Shown piece after piece: positions 22,601 to 34,283 of a stretch of DNA of 64,000 nt. Positions within the stretch are counted from its first letter, which is position 1; every line of letters starts with the position of its first letter. A model generated the notes under the pieces. It was not told the origin of the DNA. It was given only the letters and a program-made list of their open reading frames with translations, and ran no database searches. Made by a program: the position numbers and the translations under genes. The stretch spans positions 1,532,865 through 1,596,864 of the forward strand of contig KL647296.1 in the NCBI GenBank assembly GCA_000727475.1, written 5' to 3'. Origin of the DNA: Sarcocystis neurona. Taxonomy: Eukaryota; Apicomplexa; Conoidasida; Eucoccidiorida; Sarcocystidae.

Positions 22601-25600
22601 TCTGTCTTTAACACAACAATAGGTTTCAGTGTTGACTGTTGAGAATTTTCGCAGATAACCCAGGTTTCTCAGGTATCCATTATAGGCTTCCGTGTGACAG
22701 GTACAGATATTTTTCTGGTTCGAAGAACGTATTGAAGTTGTCCTTTTCATGATGATGCTCTTTCGAGTTTCTCTTTTTCCGGCGCTAGTGTGCGCCGCGA
22801 TGCATTTTCACTCGGCTGGTACGCTTCTTTCCACTGCAGAGGTGAGCGTCCCTCAAGCCTACGTAAGCAGGCATACTCGCGTACGCTAAAGGAGTGATTT
22901 CCGCTGACGTTGGCATTTGGGTCACATAGTTAGGTAAACGCATGTGCAGCCATGGTAGACTACAAGTACTGGTGCACATTATTCTGCAACGTCCTCACAT
23001 GCTTGAAACTAAACGCGGTCCCTTATGATATATAGCGCAGTTTTTCATAGGAGTACAAAGCATTCTAAATGAATAAGAGTTTGAGGGAGGGCATTCAATG
23101 ATGTGACAATGGTTTCTATCAGCAATAATAACCACACTTTTAAAGGAGCATCCGCTTGTACCTAGTGGCACGTATCGCAGAGGGGATCTACGGGGATATA
23201 CTCACGCATCGGCACCCTCAGCACACACTACGTTTGTCGCTTCTCCCAGTGCGTGGTGAACGCCCCATTACTCAATGTTAGACGTGTACGCACTTCACCT
23301 TACGCATTTTTACTTTACGACCTTCGGTGTACCGGGCTGGTATACAAAAGTTGGCACTGGATGTACATCGTCCACACTTACGGTCTGCCTCGTTCATGAT
23401 TCAATTTGCAAAAGTGTACTCTTCCCTTATAGACTAAGATGTATCCTCGTTTACACGGAGGTATGCATACCCAATTAGAATGCAAACGTACAACCGTATT
23501 AATCTTGGAAAAGTTGCTTACGTAGCAAGTGATGACATGTGTTTAAGTCATGTATTTCTATTCCGCTAGTTTACCGCATCCTTAACATAAGGGAGAAATG
23601 CTCATCCCGTGAACGTCGTACAGAATATTCATGTGCATAGAGCATGTGAGTTCAACTTTTTGGTTGTGCTATGAAGCTAACAACCTTCAACGGGTTCCCG
23701 AACTGTGCGATCCTCCGCGTTTGAGGGATGCGAAGAAAATCGCCTTCGTCTACTAGTCTGCTCCGGCGTAGTGGTAGAGACTTGAGCAATGCATTTTGGC
23801 AGTAACGAATCACTTTGTTGCGAGACAGTTTTGTTGAAGAGTCTCTTTTCATTTTGTAGGTGACTGGAGCTCTTGAAAAGGGGGACGACTCCGAAGTTTC
23901 TGAGTCACACAAAGGAAAGCACGACGTTCAAGATCCTGCAGCTATAGTACCTGTAACGAACAAAGTAGGCGGTGAGCAGCTGAAGGGGAAATACCAGTCG
24001 AAAAAGCTGTCGTCATCACAATCGATGCGCGAAGGGGACACGTTTTCACTCAGAGGTCACGGCCACGAGAAACCTGCCGGTGTCGCAGGTTCCCTTACTC
24101 GCACGCCACGAAAAGAGGGAATGAGCAATCCCATTGATGCAGAAGCCCTCGAAAAAGAGGAGGGAATCAAGTACAGTGTCCCTACCATTGGCAGCCGCAT
24201 GCCGTTGAACTTGACGCTGCCACCCCTCCTGAAAAGTCGCTCTTTCGTCCTGGAGCAGGCTAACGAAGATGACAAAGAAAAATTGAATGTGTCAGAATCA
24301 AAAAAAGGCGTCGGGCAGGCTTCTGCTGAAGAGGCAGTTTCCGTTGACAGTGCTGCACCCGCCGTCACGACGTCGCAGGGCAAAGACAGCGCTGAAAATA
24401 TTAGACCGAAGGCCACTCCGAGGAAGTTCCACTCTAAGGAGAGAGCTGCAGGCAGGACCGGAGAAGAAAACGGGGTCGTTTCTTCCAAAAATGGTCCTTC
24501 CGCGACGAGTGCAAGCGAGGATAGAGAGAAGTACAGCGACAGCCCTTTACCAGGCACAAGGATTCACCGTGGTATACGTGAGGTAGGAGTTCAAGGTCGT
24601 GCCTCTCACGGCCCGCGGCGCCGGAGCTCCAACTGTGACCCTGCCGAAGGGCTTTCCAAGGAAGCCTGCGACAAATCGCAAATGAATCAGGAAGACGTCC
24701 AAGCTCCCGTAGTCGAAAAAGGCTTCGGAAGTAGACAGGAATTTGGTACAGAAGCCAAGAGTGGGAATCAGAAGAGGGCTGTCCACGTGAACCATACTGA
24801 AGCGAGACTCCGGTCTGCGAGGTACCCTTCCTTCTTCCATACTACCTTCGTTCCTGCGCAGTCAGTAATAGAAGTACCTTGTTCTTCGTCTCCGCGTTCA
24901 CCTTGCGCGGTATCCCAGTCTTCTTCCGATGCTCCGAAGGGGAAACGCAGGCAGCCTATGCTCAGGGAAAATGGTTCACGTGTATCGCTAACTCCCGAAC
25001 CAGTCAAGAAATCATTGCCGCAGGCTGACGTGCAGACTCCTAAGGTAACCTCACAACTAAACCAACAAGAAGAACGAAGCGCTTCGTGTGGATGTCAACC
25101 GTCTTGCGCATGTCAGTCGAACGTGGAAAAATCGGGTAGACAGGGGAGTTCGCAACTAAAGCAACAGCAAGAGGGAAGCGCCTCGTGTAGGTGTGAACCG
25201 ACTTGCGCATGCCGGTCGAACGAAGACAAATCAGAAAAGCTGGGAGCAAACGCAGACACAGCAGAAGCACGCCACTTGAAACAACCCCGTAAAATGGCTT
25301 CGGAAGAAGTTCATGGCAAAGACGAGAACAGCACTCCTTTGGAAACGTCGCCATCCGAAAACACTGATCAAGTCAAACTCGTCCGCGGATCACTTCCGGT
25401 ATATTCCGGAGCGCGCGTCCGCGGCGAACCATTTCACCCTGAAACCCTTCTGCCTGTCTCAAGCCCGACGGTTCAACTGACAACCTCCCCTACACAACAA
25501 CAGCTTATCCACCGGTCGTCCTCAGCATCCCCTGCTCCTCTTGCACAGTTAGAAGAGCTTTTCTTGAATGTGGGGGGGCAACTAGGCCATTCCCCTGTAG

Positions 25601-25674
25601 CAACGGAGCTTCTACATGCCGGACCACAGAAACAACACCCTCCTGCGAACGATGGCGTCACAGTGCAACATTAA
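19651..25674 (+). CDS. Unidentified gene: short hydrophobic segment plus disordered C-terminus
   Basis: The first exon starts at ATG 19651 (MEGEHGIMLHTTFEEDF) and stays open to 20136. It carries charged, non-repetitive sequence and then a short hydrophobic stretch around residue 110-120 (RLIAAIAVLVPAF). A likely internal exon is 21916-21965, after ACTTTTCAG and before GTGCAG. The last exon, 23860-25674, begins right after a strong acceptor (CTCTTTTCATTTTGTAG) and encodes 604 residues of hydrophilic, Ser/Glu/Lys/Gln-rich, probably disordered sequence. It includes two related Cys motifs, SCGCQPSCACQSN and SCRCEPTCACRSN, about 38 residues apart. No family was recognised. Internal exons and the joins are incomplete. 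Confidence 0.5.
20137..21915 (+). other. Intron-like DNA with no resolved exon
   Basis: This stretch lies between the first exon and the next likely exon of the plus-strand gene. It has balanced base composition and short frames only. One TA/CTAT microsatellite lies near 21660-21700. I saw nothing else definable. Confidence 0.4.
23860..25674 (+). CDS. 604-codon terminal exon, disordered, duplicated Cys motif
   Basis: The frame is closed by TAG immediately upstream, and that TAG is the AG of a textbook acceptor, so the exon start is firm. The protein is low in hydrophobic residues and lacks HAAR runs, unlike neighbours. The two Cys motifs sit in a duplicated block of roughly 38 codons near 25070-25220. 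The TAA stop is at 25672-25674. A minus-strand gene appears to end just downstream, giving a convergent pair. Confidence 0.7.
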   Translation: MTGALEKGDDSEVSESHKGKHDVQDPAAIVPVTNKVGGEQLKGKYQSKKLSSSQSMREGDTFSLRGHGHEKPAGVAGSLTRTPRKEGMSNPIDAEALEKEEGIKYSVPTIGSRMPLNLTLPPLLKSRSFVLEQANEDDKEKLNVSESKKGVGQASAEEAVSVDSAAPAVTTSQGKDSAENIRPKATPRKFHSKERAAGRTGEENGVVSSKNGPSATSASEDREKYSDSPLPGTRIHRGIREVGVQGRASHGPRRRSSNCDPAEGLSKEACDKSQMNQEDVQAPVVEKGFGSRQEFGTEAKSGNQKRAVHVNHTEARLRSARYPSFFHTTFVPAQSVIEVPCSSSPRSPCAVSQSSSDAPKGKRRQPMLRENGSRVSLTPEPVKKSLPQADVQTPKVTSQLNQQEERSASCGCQPSCACQSNVEKSGRQGSSQLKQQQEGSASCRCEPTCACRSNEDKSEKLGANADTAEARHLKQPRKMASEEVHGKDENSTPLETSPSENTDQVKLVRGSLPVYSGARVRGEPFHPETLLPVSSPTVQLTTSPTQQQLIHRSSSASPAPLAQLEELFLNVGGQLGHSPVATELLHAGPQKQHPPANDGVTVQH

Positions 25675-25751
25675 TAACCCGGTACACAAGTGACCACATG
25701 GAGAAGCAGATGCGCTCTGGCGGAAAGTGCTGTGGAGCAATGGGGGAGAGG

Positions 25752-28700
25752 CTAGGAAGAGAAATGTTTTGTCAAAGAGGTACTTAGATGTCTGCGTGAA
25801 GCAGCACTGGAGCGTGGATCTTGAAGAAGGCGTGCCAAACAGTACAGAACGGGGAAGTCATCACCAGCAGTCTTTCTAACAGCCGTAGCGGATGAAGAGT
25901 CAACATGCTTGCTGTGATATGCAAAGCAAAGATCTAGGAGCCAGGCAGCAGGAAGGCGGAGCGTACGTACACGCTTCGACGGACGTGTCAGTAGGAAGAC
26001 CTTTTCTCTGGCATCAGTGCGTGGGTATGTTGACCCACGTATTTGAAACCACCTTGGAGTGTGAGGCAGAAACGGGCTTTCCCCCATAACATGGTCGGGT
26101 AATCATGCGGATTTCAACAGGCATGTCGCGCGCCTCTGATACTTAGGCGTGTAACCTCGAGTATTTTGAACTCTGGTAGACTGACTACCACATATTTACA
26201 GACGAAAGCGGATATGCATACACGTAACCTATATGCGTATATATCTTTATGTAAGTATAAGCTCATTCCTGCCTGTGCTGGTACACGAGGACAGTCCAAC
26301 TTTGACAGGCTACAAACGCCCACGGTTTCACGTATGCGTGTACAAACATAACGCCCGCTGTGCCACACAGCGTGACTGTTTTATAGAGTAGGGGGTATCA
26401 GTCGAAAGTGCCAGACTCGTTATATTGCGTACACCAAAAATACCAAGCTGTCTGTACAGATTAAAACCTCTTCCGGGCGGTCTCGGCATGATTAAGCACT
26501 GAATCAAGTCCCACCGGCAGCGCCAGTTACTCTTGAAGCTAATAGTCATATGCGTTTCCTCAGCTCGCCAAAACTCTAATGTGGAAGTTGAATCGAAAAC
26601 GGGTATATGTTACAGGCCCGGTCACTTCTGGAACCGGTCCAAGGAACGTTGGTTGCCGCCTGTGTACTGCATCTCTCGTGACCTTCAGAAATTCGAACTT
26701 AGGGGTGAACGTCAGTTACACGGTTATGGAAATTTCATACGTGTCCGACCACAGGGGACGACAGATACAGACGCGTGTGCAATATTTGTATTTATGTGTT
26801 TACGTTAGCAGACGCGTACGCATATATATATATATATATACATACATACATACCTACGTTTACACACCTGCGTGCACGTGTATAAACTGACACCCCTCAA
26901 TACTGCATACGAGTTCTCTTTGAAAAGTAAGTTCAGGTACTATCGCGGTCTAATGCAAAATGTGGAACCAGTACCAGATTGTGAAAAGTGGTCCGAACTC
27001 GGACAGGTGCAGGTTCACATTGCATCCCTTATGTGGTGGGAGAAGGCGTTTCATGCGTGGTGGAGGGTCTGTCGTCGTCTTTGTGATCGAAGAAAAACTA
27101 TAAACTACCAATACAGTGCTCCGACATTTGTCGGGAGAAGTTCCCGAACACGCTGACGCTGGAATGGCAGTCAAGTCGCAACCGCACCTAGCTGTCTCAG
27201 CTCGCTGGACAGTAGGCACTCATGAAGACTGGGTTTCGTACCCCGTTTACCACGTCTCTGAAGCTGCTGTGAAGACGTACTTTCTACGAGGTCAACGTTA
27301 ACGGAATGACTCGCCAGTGCTGCTTCTTTCCCCGTTACGTCCTCATCTACCGTTTCTCAAGCTAGTCACTACGCACGTCGTGCAAGGAAGAAAACGTTGT
27401 CGGATGTCATGGGCTGCTAATCATCCACAATTTAAAACATCACCATTCGTAATCTCGTCACGAGTGTATTATTCTGCGGACTACGAAGTCATTTCCGCAG
27501 GGACAACAAACGGATCCGCACGCACGAACACTTCTTAGAATATTGTATCACGCGCATCACCTGTGACGTCTGAGTGAAAACTGCTTTCGATATGTGTAGG
27601 ACGGGTTTCTGCAGGACTTATTCACTGTCGTAGGTGGAATGAGAATGCCGGATGGCACTATACCTCGATGTTTGCCTGTGTTTGCTTCGCCTGGAAAGTA
27701 CAAAACGACTGGAATCGCACTCGGTGCGGATAAATGTGAGTCGTCCCCTCTCATCTTACGACACTAATTGTTTGAACCGTGCGAGCCCGGTGACCTTGGC
27801 CGACATTTTGAGACTCATCTGTGAGGACATGTTACTGGCCGGGGAGCACCACATGCTAGCTTCCAATCCGCTGGTCCATAATAATTAGACAGCCTCTGCG
27901 TGCCGTTAGAAGGCAGTACACGTACATGTATATACAAATTTATATACGTGTATACGGGCACGCACGTTATACACTCGTTTCGTGGCACATGCACACGAAG
28001 CTACCTGTTACGTCCAAGACACCTGGTAGTAGTTGAATATTCTACGACATAGAATGCATTCTGTGGAGGGCGAGGCGACACTGAGGGTGTGCACACGAAT
28101 GATCGCGTTCAACCTACGAATAGAGTATTCCCCCCCAGAATGTGTGCACGAACACCTCAGTGCACCTATGCGTACATTTCACCGCTTTTACTTTATAAAC
28201 CGACCTACCCTGTTCCACCTCTTAGCAGTGTTCCCGAGTAGTATTTATGAACGTACTCCTCAATGCGGGTACGCACATGATTGAGCGTGTGTACCTGAAG
28301 AAATATATCTTCTAGTGTTTAGAATCAAAAGTTTCAACGGGGAAAATCCGAAAAGGGGCACCATCGAATGTTACCGCAACAGTGGTTAGAAAGGGAGAGC
28401 TTTGATTATTTGCCATACTGTCCACCGGCCTGTTTTTCCTCTAGATCATACCAGCAGCTTTTTCCTTACGTACGAACTACTGCACGACCTTTTCCACCGA
28501 ACAAGTATGCGTAGGAACATGTTTACTGTGTCTAGGACTGACTTTTGCTGCCCAGGTAGCCTTTTTGTGTTCCGTGCTGTCTATACTTTCGTCCTGCTCA
28601 GTAAGTATAAAAGGAAGGTGACTACTCCGTCCTCCATGTACGGGGGCATCGTCCTGTTGTAACTGGAATTGGTAACGTATTCACGCGTACACACACCCTC

Positions 28701-30275
28701 CACAACATAGTGCATACTTATGTACGTGTCCACATGGAAAACAACCACGTTCGACTTTGCCTGTACCTAAAAAGTATACACTTGCATGTGAGCCTACAAC
28801 GATTTCTTCCAGTTTGTGTAGCATTTGAGATTTGTATGTGTATTTTTCTTGCTCGTAAGGCTCTGTGGTTACCTGCTGGACTCGTAGCGCGGGGTAAGCA
28901 TGCATATACGCGTAGAATTTTGTGGACAAATCTTTCTACTAAATAGAGTTGTAGGACCTAAAGACTTCAAAGCGAGTTGAAGTCCACTCCGTGCCAAACA
29001 TCCAATACGTACACTTGTTGTTAGAATTTAAATGATACACAAATTCACTTGTACTTCCCTTGCAACACGAACCGACACGAATTCACTGATGAATTCTAAT
29101 ATAATTCGTGTATTTTCTCATCATCGAAGACTTTACACGAAGCTGGAGTTACTCTCGTTAACAACCAATGGGCACACGTATACACATGTATACATCCTAC
29201 ATATGCATACACGTACTCACACGCATATAGACGTGTTCCTACGTGGTTTACACCATTGCAAAGGAACTGCATTGTACGTGAACTTTAGCTAGAAGCTGGC
29301 AGCCCCGGCCTAGCCTTCGCATCAATCGCGCACGGCGCGCAGGTGACACACTACACGGCACAGCTTTTTGCCGCACTCGCATGCGGTAATTGCCAGCACA
29401 GGATAATTCAGTTTCTTTTCCTGAGTATACGAAGAAATCACGTTAACGAGCTCAGTTGCTGGTCAAAGAATGGTTACCCCGTAGGAAGTGAGTGAGCGGT
29501 TCTCCCTATGAATTCGCTTACACTCGCAAGATTTCTCGAAGGAGCGAACTGCTAAACGCACGTTGTTTGTAAGAATTCTTGCTTCACTAGCTGCAAACAG
29601 CTAAAATGGGTGATTCAGTTTTAAGAGAAAGATGACTCACTAGCGGAACTGCTGAATAGGGCCTTCCAGCGCGGGTAGGCAGACTTCTCCAGCAATGTTG
29701 CCCGTGTCTTTACGACGTGGTGGACACTAAAAACACCGAAGAGATCCTCGTGAACGTTGTCCGTGTGCGCCGTCAAGCTGATCAGTCATTGTGAGACCTA
29801 GCTTACAACATATCGTCACCGTCCCTCCGCTGGGCAAAATTAAAGTACTTGCGTGTTCTCGGCGACTTTCTTGTGCTTTCCTTGTCGCGCGTTTTAGGCC
29901 CTTCCAGTGTATATCACAGTGCGTCGGTCTTTTTTACCAGCCCGTTTTCGCAGTGGGGTCACCCCTTGCCAAGGGAAGCTTACGGTTGTCAACTTCACGC
30001 ATGTCTTTACCCGTATGTGTCCATTTAAGTTTGCCTGCAGAAGACGGAATCACTTCCTCTTCCCATACGACCCCAGCTGCAGTTTTGCAGAAATACACGT
30101 GTAGAATTGTGTCAGTGCGTTTTGCTCCGAAATCAGCCTCTATCGTTACATTTTGCCTATAACAGGCATCAGGCACGTGTGTTCTTCTCCCATTCGTCTT
30201 TTCTTCTGTGAACTTGAAGGTTTGCCAGGTTCCACCCGCCGCACATCGGCAGCCCACACATATCTCTACGTTTAT
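25752..30275 (-). CDS. Unidentified Cys-containing gene, several exons
   Basis: Phased minus-strand exons are 30275-30011, 28938-28873 and 28766-28726. The first reads INVEICVGCRCAAGGTWQTF and continues non-repetitively for 88 residues before GTAAAG. The second reads ERFVHKILRVYACLPRATSP before GTAACC. The third reads TGKVERGCFPCGH before GTACAT. All three joins are phase 1 to phase 1 where tested. Further probable exons lie near 27715-27610 (LYFPGEANTGKHRG), 27200-27100 (ARCGCDLTAIPASACSG), 26706-26590 (FEFLKVTRDAVHRRQ) and 25880-25752 (ending KHFSS, then a stop). The style suggests an extracellular or lumenal protein, but no domain was recognised. The 5' end lies above 30.3 kb. Small exons may be missing. 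Confidence 0.55.
30011..30275 (-). CDS. Best-supported exon of the Cys-containing gene
   Basis: The acceptor ATCGTAACAG at 30278-30276 precedes ATAAACGTAG. The donor GTAAAG follows at 30010. The 265-nt exon is phase 0 in and phase 1 out. The encoded 88 residues are non-repetitive, with five Cys, including the CVGCRC cluster. The plus-strand frame over the same interval is less protein-like. Confidence 0.65.
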
Positions 30276-31675
30276 CTGTTACGATAATAGTAAAGGTGAG
30301 TACATGTAAAGCCGTACGTCTGCAGCACCCGTGATACACATCAACACCTGCACAATATCCCAACATTGTACATACTAAAAGTGTAATTTTTTATACACGT
30401 ATGCATACGTGTGCCGCCTCCACGCGGCGGCTGTATGCACATATACACACAAGTCCTCCCACATGTCTTTGCTATCAGATTAATAGAGTCCGCGTTGCTT
30501 TCTATTCTGTAGTCGCGTTTGTTCACACATCTTCGAAGTGCGTACAAATGCCCAGTTTGCAAACATATCTTCCCATCGCCTTTTTGTGTGCTTACGGAAG
30601 TCACTTTTTTTTCTCCTTCGTCATATTGTCGCTGCTAAATCTTAGCTTTTCGTCACGTCTAGTGGAAACGCGTTTTCGAAGATCTCTTCAGACATATGAG
30701 GAGTGTTAGCGTGCCCGGATTGCCAACTCTATCCGCACCGATGCTTCTCCTGTCTGTTTTTTCCTCTGCATAAACATCGCCCCTCGTTAAGCGCAGGCGA
30801 CTTTCGGTTCCTCGTTGTCTTTTTTGTTCCCTGAACGTTTCCGTGTAGGGGGTTTTCTGCTTTCAGCCCACGGATATCTCTTCACTTCGCTGACGTTGAC
30901 CTTCAGCTCTTTATCCGGAGAACACAGAAGGGGCAGCCAGTTGTCGGGCAGTACGTTGAAACAAAGCGGGCTTTATTGTGTCCTTGAGGATTGATCATCC
31001 CGATTAAGTCCGGCAGCGAAAATTTCCCTTCCCCACTGAGAAAAATTTTCGTACGCTTGGCTTCAACTGCAAGAAAGGAGAAGTCCTCGAGAAGTATCTG
31101 TTAGTCGGGGGAAGGCATTTTTCTTGCTGGTGAACAATCTTCTTCTGTGTGTGGCTCTCGCTGGCAGAAGTACGTTAGCGACCTTCCCGATGCCTACGCA
31201 CCTGCTCAGCACGAGAGGCCTTCTTTCCGTTCTTCTCTCTGTGTGTGTTCGGGTACTGCCTCTTTTTGCGCTGTCTTAAGCAGTGAACAGGTAGAGAATT
31301 TTTTATTGAAAAGCATGCTGACAAACGTCGGCGGTTTCCGCGTGAAGCGTAGCGTTTCGGCGTCTTATCTGTGAAGCTGATGCCCAAACTGTGGGAAACG
31401 TTCCTAATACGTACATAAACGCCACGTCACTATAAAGTACTGTGTGCTTCTCGTAAGGATATGTACGTATGTGTGAAGGCGTGTGAGATACGATTACAAA
31501 TGTGTCTGTCAGTCCGTATATGTCGTTGAATCTACGTGTATATCTACATGCTACAGAGGAGGGGATTTCGAGCCAAAAAGCCGACATGAGAGACCCGGTG
31601 ACTTGCATGCTGCGCGCGTGAAGCATTAGGCGCGTTTCCTACAATCGAGAGAAGCAGGAAGGTTTCGCGTGGTGT

Positions 31676-31880
31676 GGCGTACGTACCTCGTAGAAGAGGT
31701 GAGGAATTCAAACGATTGTCTGGTGTACGTACACCGCAGAAGAAGTGAGGAATTTAAACGATTGTCTGATTACGAGGCACACGAGCCTTTCCTCAAGTGT
31801 ACGTACACCGCGAAAGCAGTGGGAAATTCAAACCTTTGTCCGATCCCGAGGAAGAAGCGCCTATTCCCCAAGATCTCTCT
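31676..31880. repeat. Irregular tandem repeat carrying the GTAC palindrome
   Basis: Three related units begin near 31681, 31727 and 31801, each starting ACGTAC and followed by a GAAG-rich segment and the core GAAATTCAAAC or a close variant. Spacing is 46 and then 74 bases. Two units begin inside GTGTACGTACAC copies (31722-31735 and 31797-31808). The unit lengths are not multiples of three, so the open frame across it is not evidence of a protein. Confidence 0.7.
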
Positions 31881-32041
31881 GGTCCTGTCTACCGTGAGGA
31901 GAATTTCGCCCAGCTTTTGAGTTAGATTTGACTACTCTCCTGTGCCCGCGGGAGACGTGGATCGTCTTTTTTTGCTCTCGACTGTCTGAGAAGAATTCGC
32001 CTCGTTTTTTCTCCTTTCCTTGGATGCCTCTCCAGAAAGAA

Positions 32042-34283
32042 ATGCCGGAAACGCGTCTCAACGTTTACCGTCTCAGAGCACATGACACCTTTTCCCGTAT
32101 CTGCTGCTGCTGCGCCGCCTACCACACAGGTACGCACACACCTACTGACCGCACACCTTTGCATCCCAATGTATGCGTATGTCTGCATATCGGCACACTC
32201 TGTATTGAGGGCGATGTACACCGACGCATTCCCCCCAGCAAGGCGCTACCGTTCTGCGTGTGTATATCCGTGTGTGTGTTGCACGCATATCTATGCCCTC
32301 CACGAAGACTGCGTGTACGAAGCGGTTCACACACATATCGAGACCCAGCAATGACAGGGTGCCCATATCAGAGAGTGTTGCTGCTTCTTCCCGGGACGCG
32401 TTTGTCGTCTGAGGAAGACCTTTTGTGTGTTTATTTCCCGTTGGCCTTTTATCATGCATGTGCGTGTGGATATCTGTGCGTGTGTGCTTAAATATACAGA
32501 CGTTAGTGCTCGCATAAAATCCTTGCCATACTACACGACACGTGGCAACCCGTGGTTGCGAGTATTAGGGCCGTGGCCGACGTCGTACTCGTGCGTGGGG
32601 GTAATGAGTTTGCAGGCGCCTTCGCAGCAAGGGTAGATACTTTACTTTTATTGTCTCAGCACTTGGTATGGCAGCCAGGCTCATCTTGCATATCCGGACG
32701 TGTCACTGCGCCAGTCTCTGTACATTTACTACATGTACGTGTCACCGCATGCATGCGTACTTTACTGCTTTACAAAATATACTATCCATATATACATATA
32801 TATATATATATGTATGTAAATACACGTAGAGAGTGCGTCTGTCGTGTCAGGTGTGCGTGTCGCTTCGCGTCTGACTTCGCAGCATCTCTGCGAAGGTTGC
32901 ACGGCTTTAGTCTGCTGCTGCTCTTGCCTTTCTGCAGGCGTGGGCGACGTCTGCCTTGCTTTTTTAAGTCTGAGAGATAGTGCAACGACGCCCTGCGGCT
33001 GCAACGCTCGGTTGTCGTCTTGCTTCTGCAGCGCGGTTGTTGACTCTCAGTCAACTCTTCGTGCTCCTCATCTCACCTTCGCCTAGAGACGTCCTCGCTG
33101 TGTTGCCTGTACTGGTGTTCCTTTCCAAATTTTGCTGGGAGCGGTGGTTTGCTATCTCCGGTGCCAACAATATGCTGCTGCAGCTCCTGCTTCGTCCTGC
33201 TTTCCTCCTGCTGCAGTTGTTTCATTGCTGGTGGTAGGGGATGCGTCTGCGGCTGGCGCTGGTGCGTGATGCGCTGTTGCTGCGTTGCTCCTGAGTGCTT
33301 GCCAGGCGGCACTAGAGACGCGTACGATGCGACTGCCGCTGCTGGTGGTGTCTTGCTGCTGCTGTTCTTGTGAGCGCAGCTCGGAGCACATGCTGTTGTG
33401 AGTCCGCTGTTGTTTCCTGCTTTTGTTGCTGTAGTGGCTATGTTGTAGTTGGCCACGGCTGCTCCTGTGCGTACGTAGTTCCACTTGGCTGCTGCTCTTG
33501 GTGCTGCTGCTGTCTGGTGAATCGAGCGTACTGCTGCAGTCGCTGTGAGTGTAACTCGCTGCTGCTGGTGTGGTGTTGCTGCTGTGGGTGCGTGGACTGT
33601 TGTACGTGCTACTGCTGTCGCGGGGGCTGCTGACGTTGCCGCCGCTGCTGCCGGTGCTGCAGTTACTGCTGCTGTTGCTGCTGCCGTTGCCGCTGCTGTT
33701 GTTGCTGCCGTCGCTGCTGCTGTTGCTGCTGCTGTTCTGTTGCAACAGGGAATGACGCTTGTGTTTTGCGAGCAGTGCTGTTGCTGGTGTGGGTGCAGCC
33801 GTGCAGGTGGGGACGCGCGAGTATTCATTTGCACAGGGCGTAGGCGTTGTGTCCGCAGAGAGAGACCCTGCGTATGCGGCAGGTGGTGCTGCTGCTGCTT
33901 CCGCTGCTGGAGCGCCGGCAACTGAGAGCAGCAGCAGCAGTTCACTGCTGGTGCGCCCAGGCCGCGTGGGGGTGGGAAGCAGCAGAGGCAGGAGCAGCGG
34001 CGAGATCCCGGTCTCAGCGGCGCGCGACGCAGCAGGAGCAGCAGCAGAGGACCCTTCAGACGCCGAGTATGCGTACAGCATTGATATGGGCACGTGCTTG
34101 CTCAGCGGTGCAGAAATTGAAGAAGTGCTGCAGCAGCTGGAGCAGCAGTTCACCAGGGATTCGTACCACCTTGTCGAAAGAAACTGCAATCATTTTAGCG
34201 ACGCTCTCTGTCGCAGACTTGTCGGCAGAGGCGTCCCCTCCTACATCACGCGTGCCGCCTGGTGTGCGCGCTGGTTCACGTAA
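32042..34283 (+). CDS. PPPDE/DeSI-type deSUMOylating isopeptidase
   Basis: PPPDE proteases are papain-like Cys peptidases that remove SUMO or ubiquitin-type modifiers using a His-Cys dyad. Exon 1 (32042-32129) reads MPETRLNVYRL and ends AYHT before GTACGC. Exon 2 starts at 33799 after GGTGCAG, so the join gives AYHTAVQVGTREYSFAQ. This matches the family's conserved FHSG-x-EVYGREFAYG region, including the catalytic His. Exon 2 then has an Ala/Ser-rich insertion followed by AEIEEVLQQLEQQF, DSYHLVERNCNHFSDAL with the catalytic Cys, and GVPSYITRAAW. An in-frame ATG at 32024 could add six residues. A TAA closes the frame at 34283, but CAC before GTAAGG at 34280 is a strong donor, so the gene may continue to Ala/Gln-rich exons as far as 39312. 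Confidence 0.88.
32130..33798 (+). other. Intron 1 of the DeSI gene, CTG-rich 3' half
   Basis: This interval is required by the His-containing and Cys-containing exons on either side. It contains a TATA microsatellite near 32790 and, from about 33170 on, dense CTG/GCT triplets. The opposite strand has a 290-codon Ala/Gln/Ser-rich open frame (33945-33073). Triplet tracts are expected in coding DNA in Eimeria, so an alternative upstream exon or an antisense gene is possible. Confidence 0.6.

Noticed and set aside
31669..31920. 83-codon plus frame across the 31.7 kb repeat
   Set aside because: Repeat units of 46 and 74 bases change frame, so the peptide does not repeat with the DNA; no other support.
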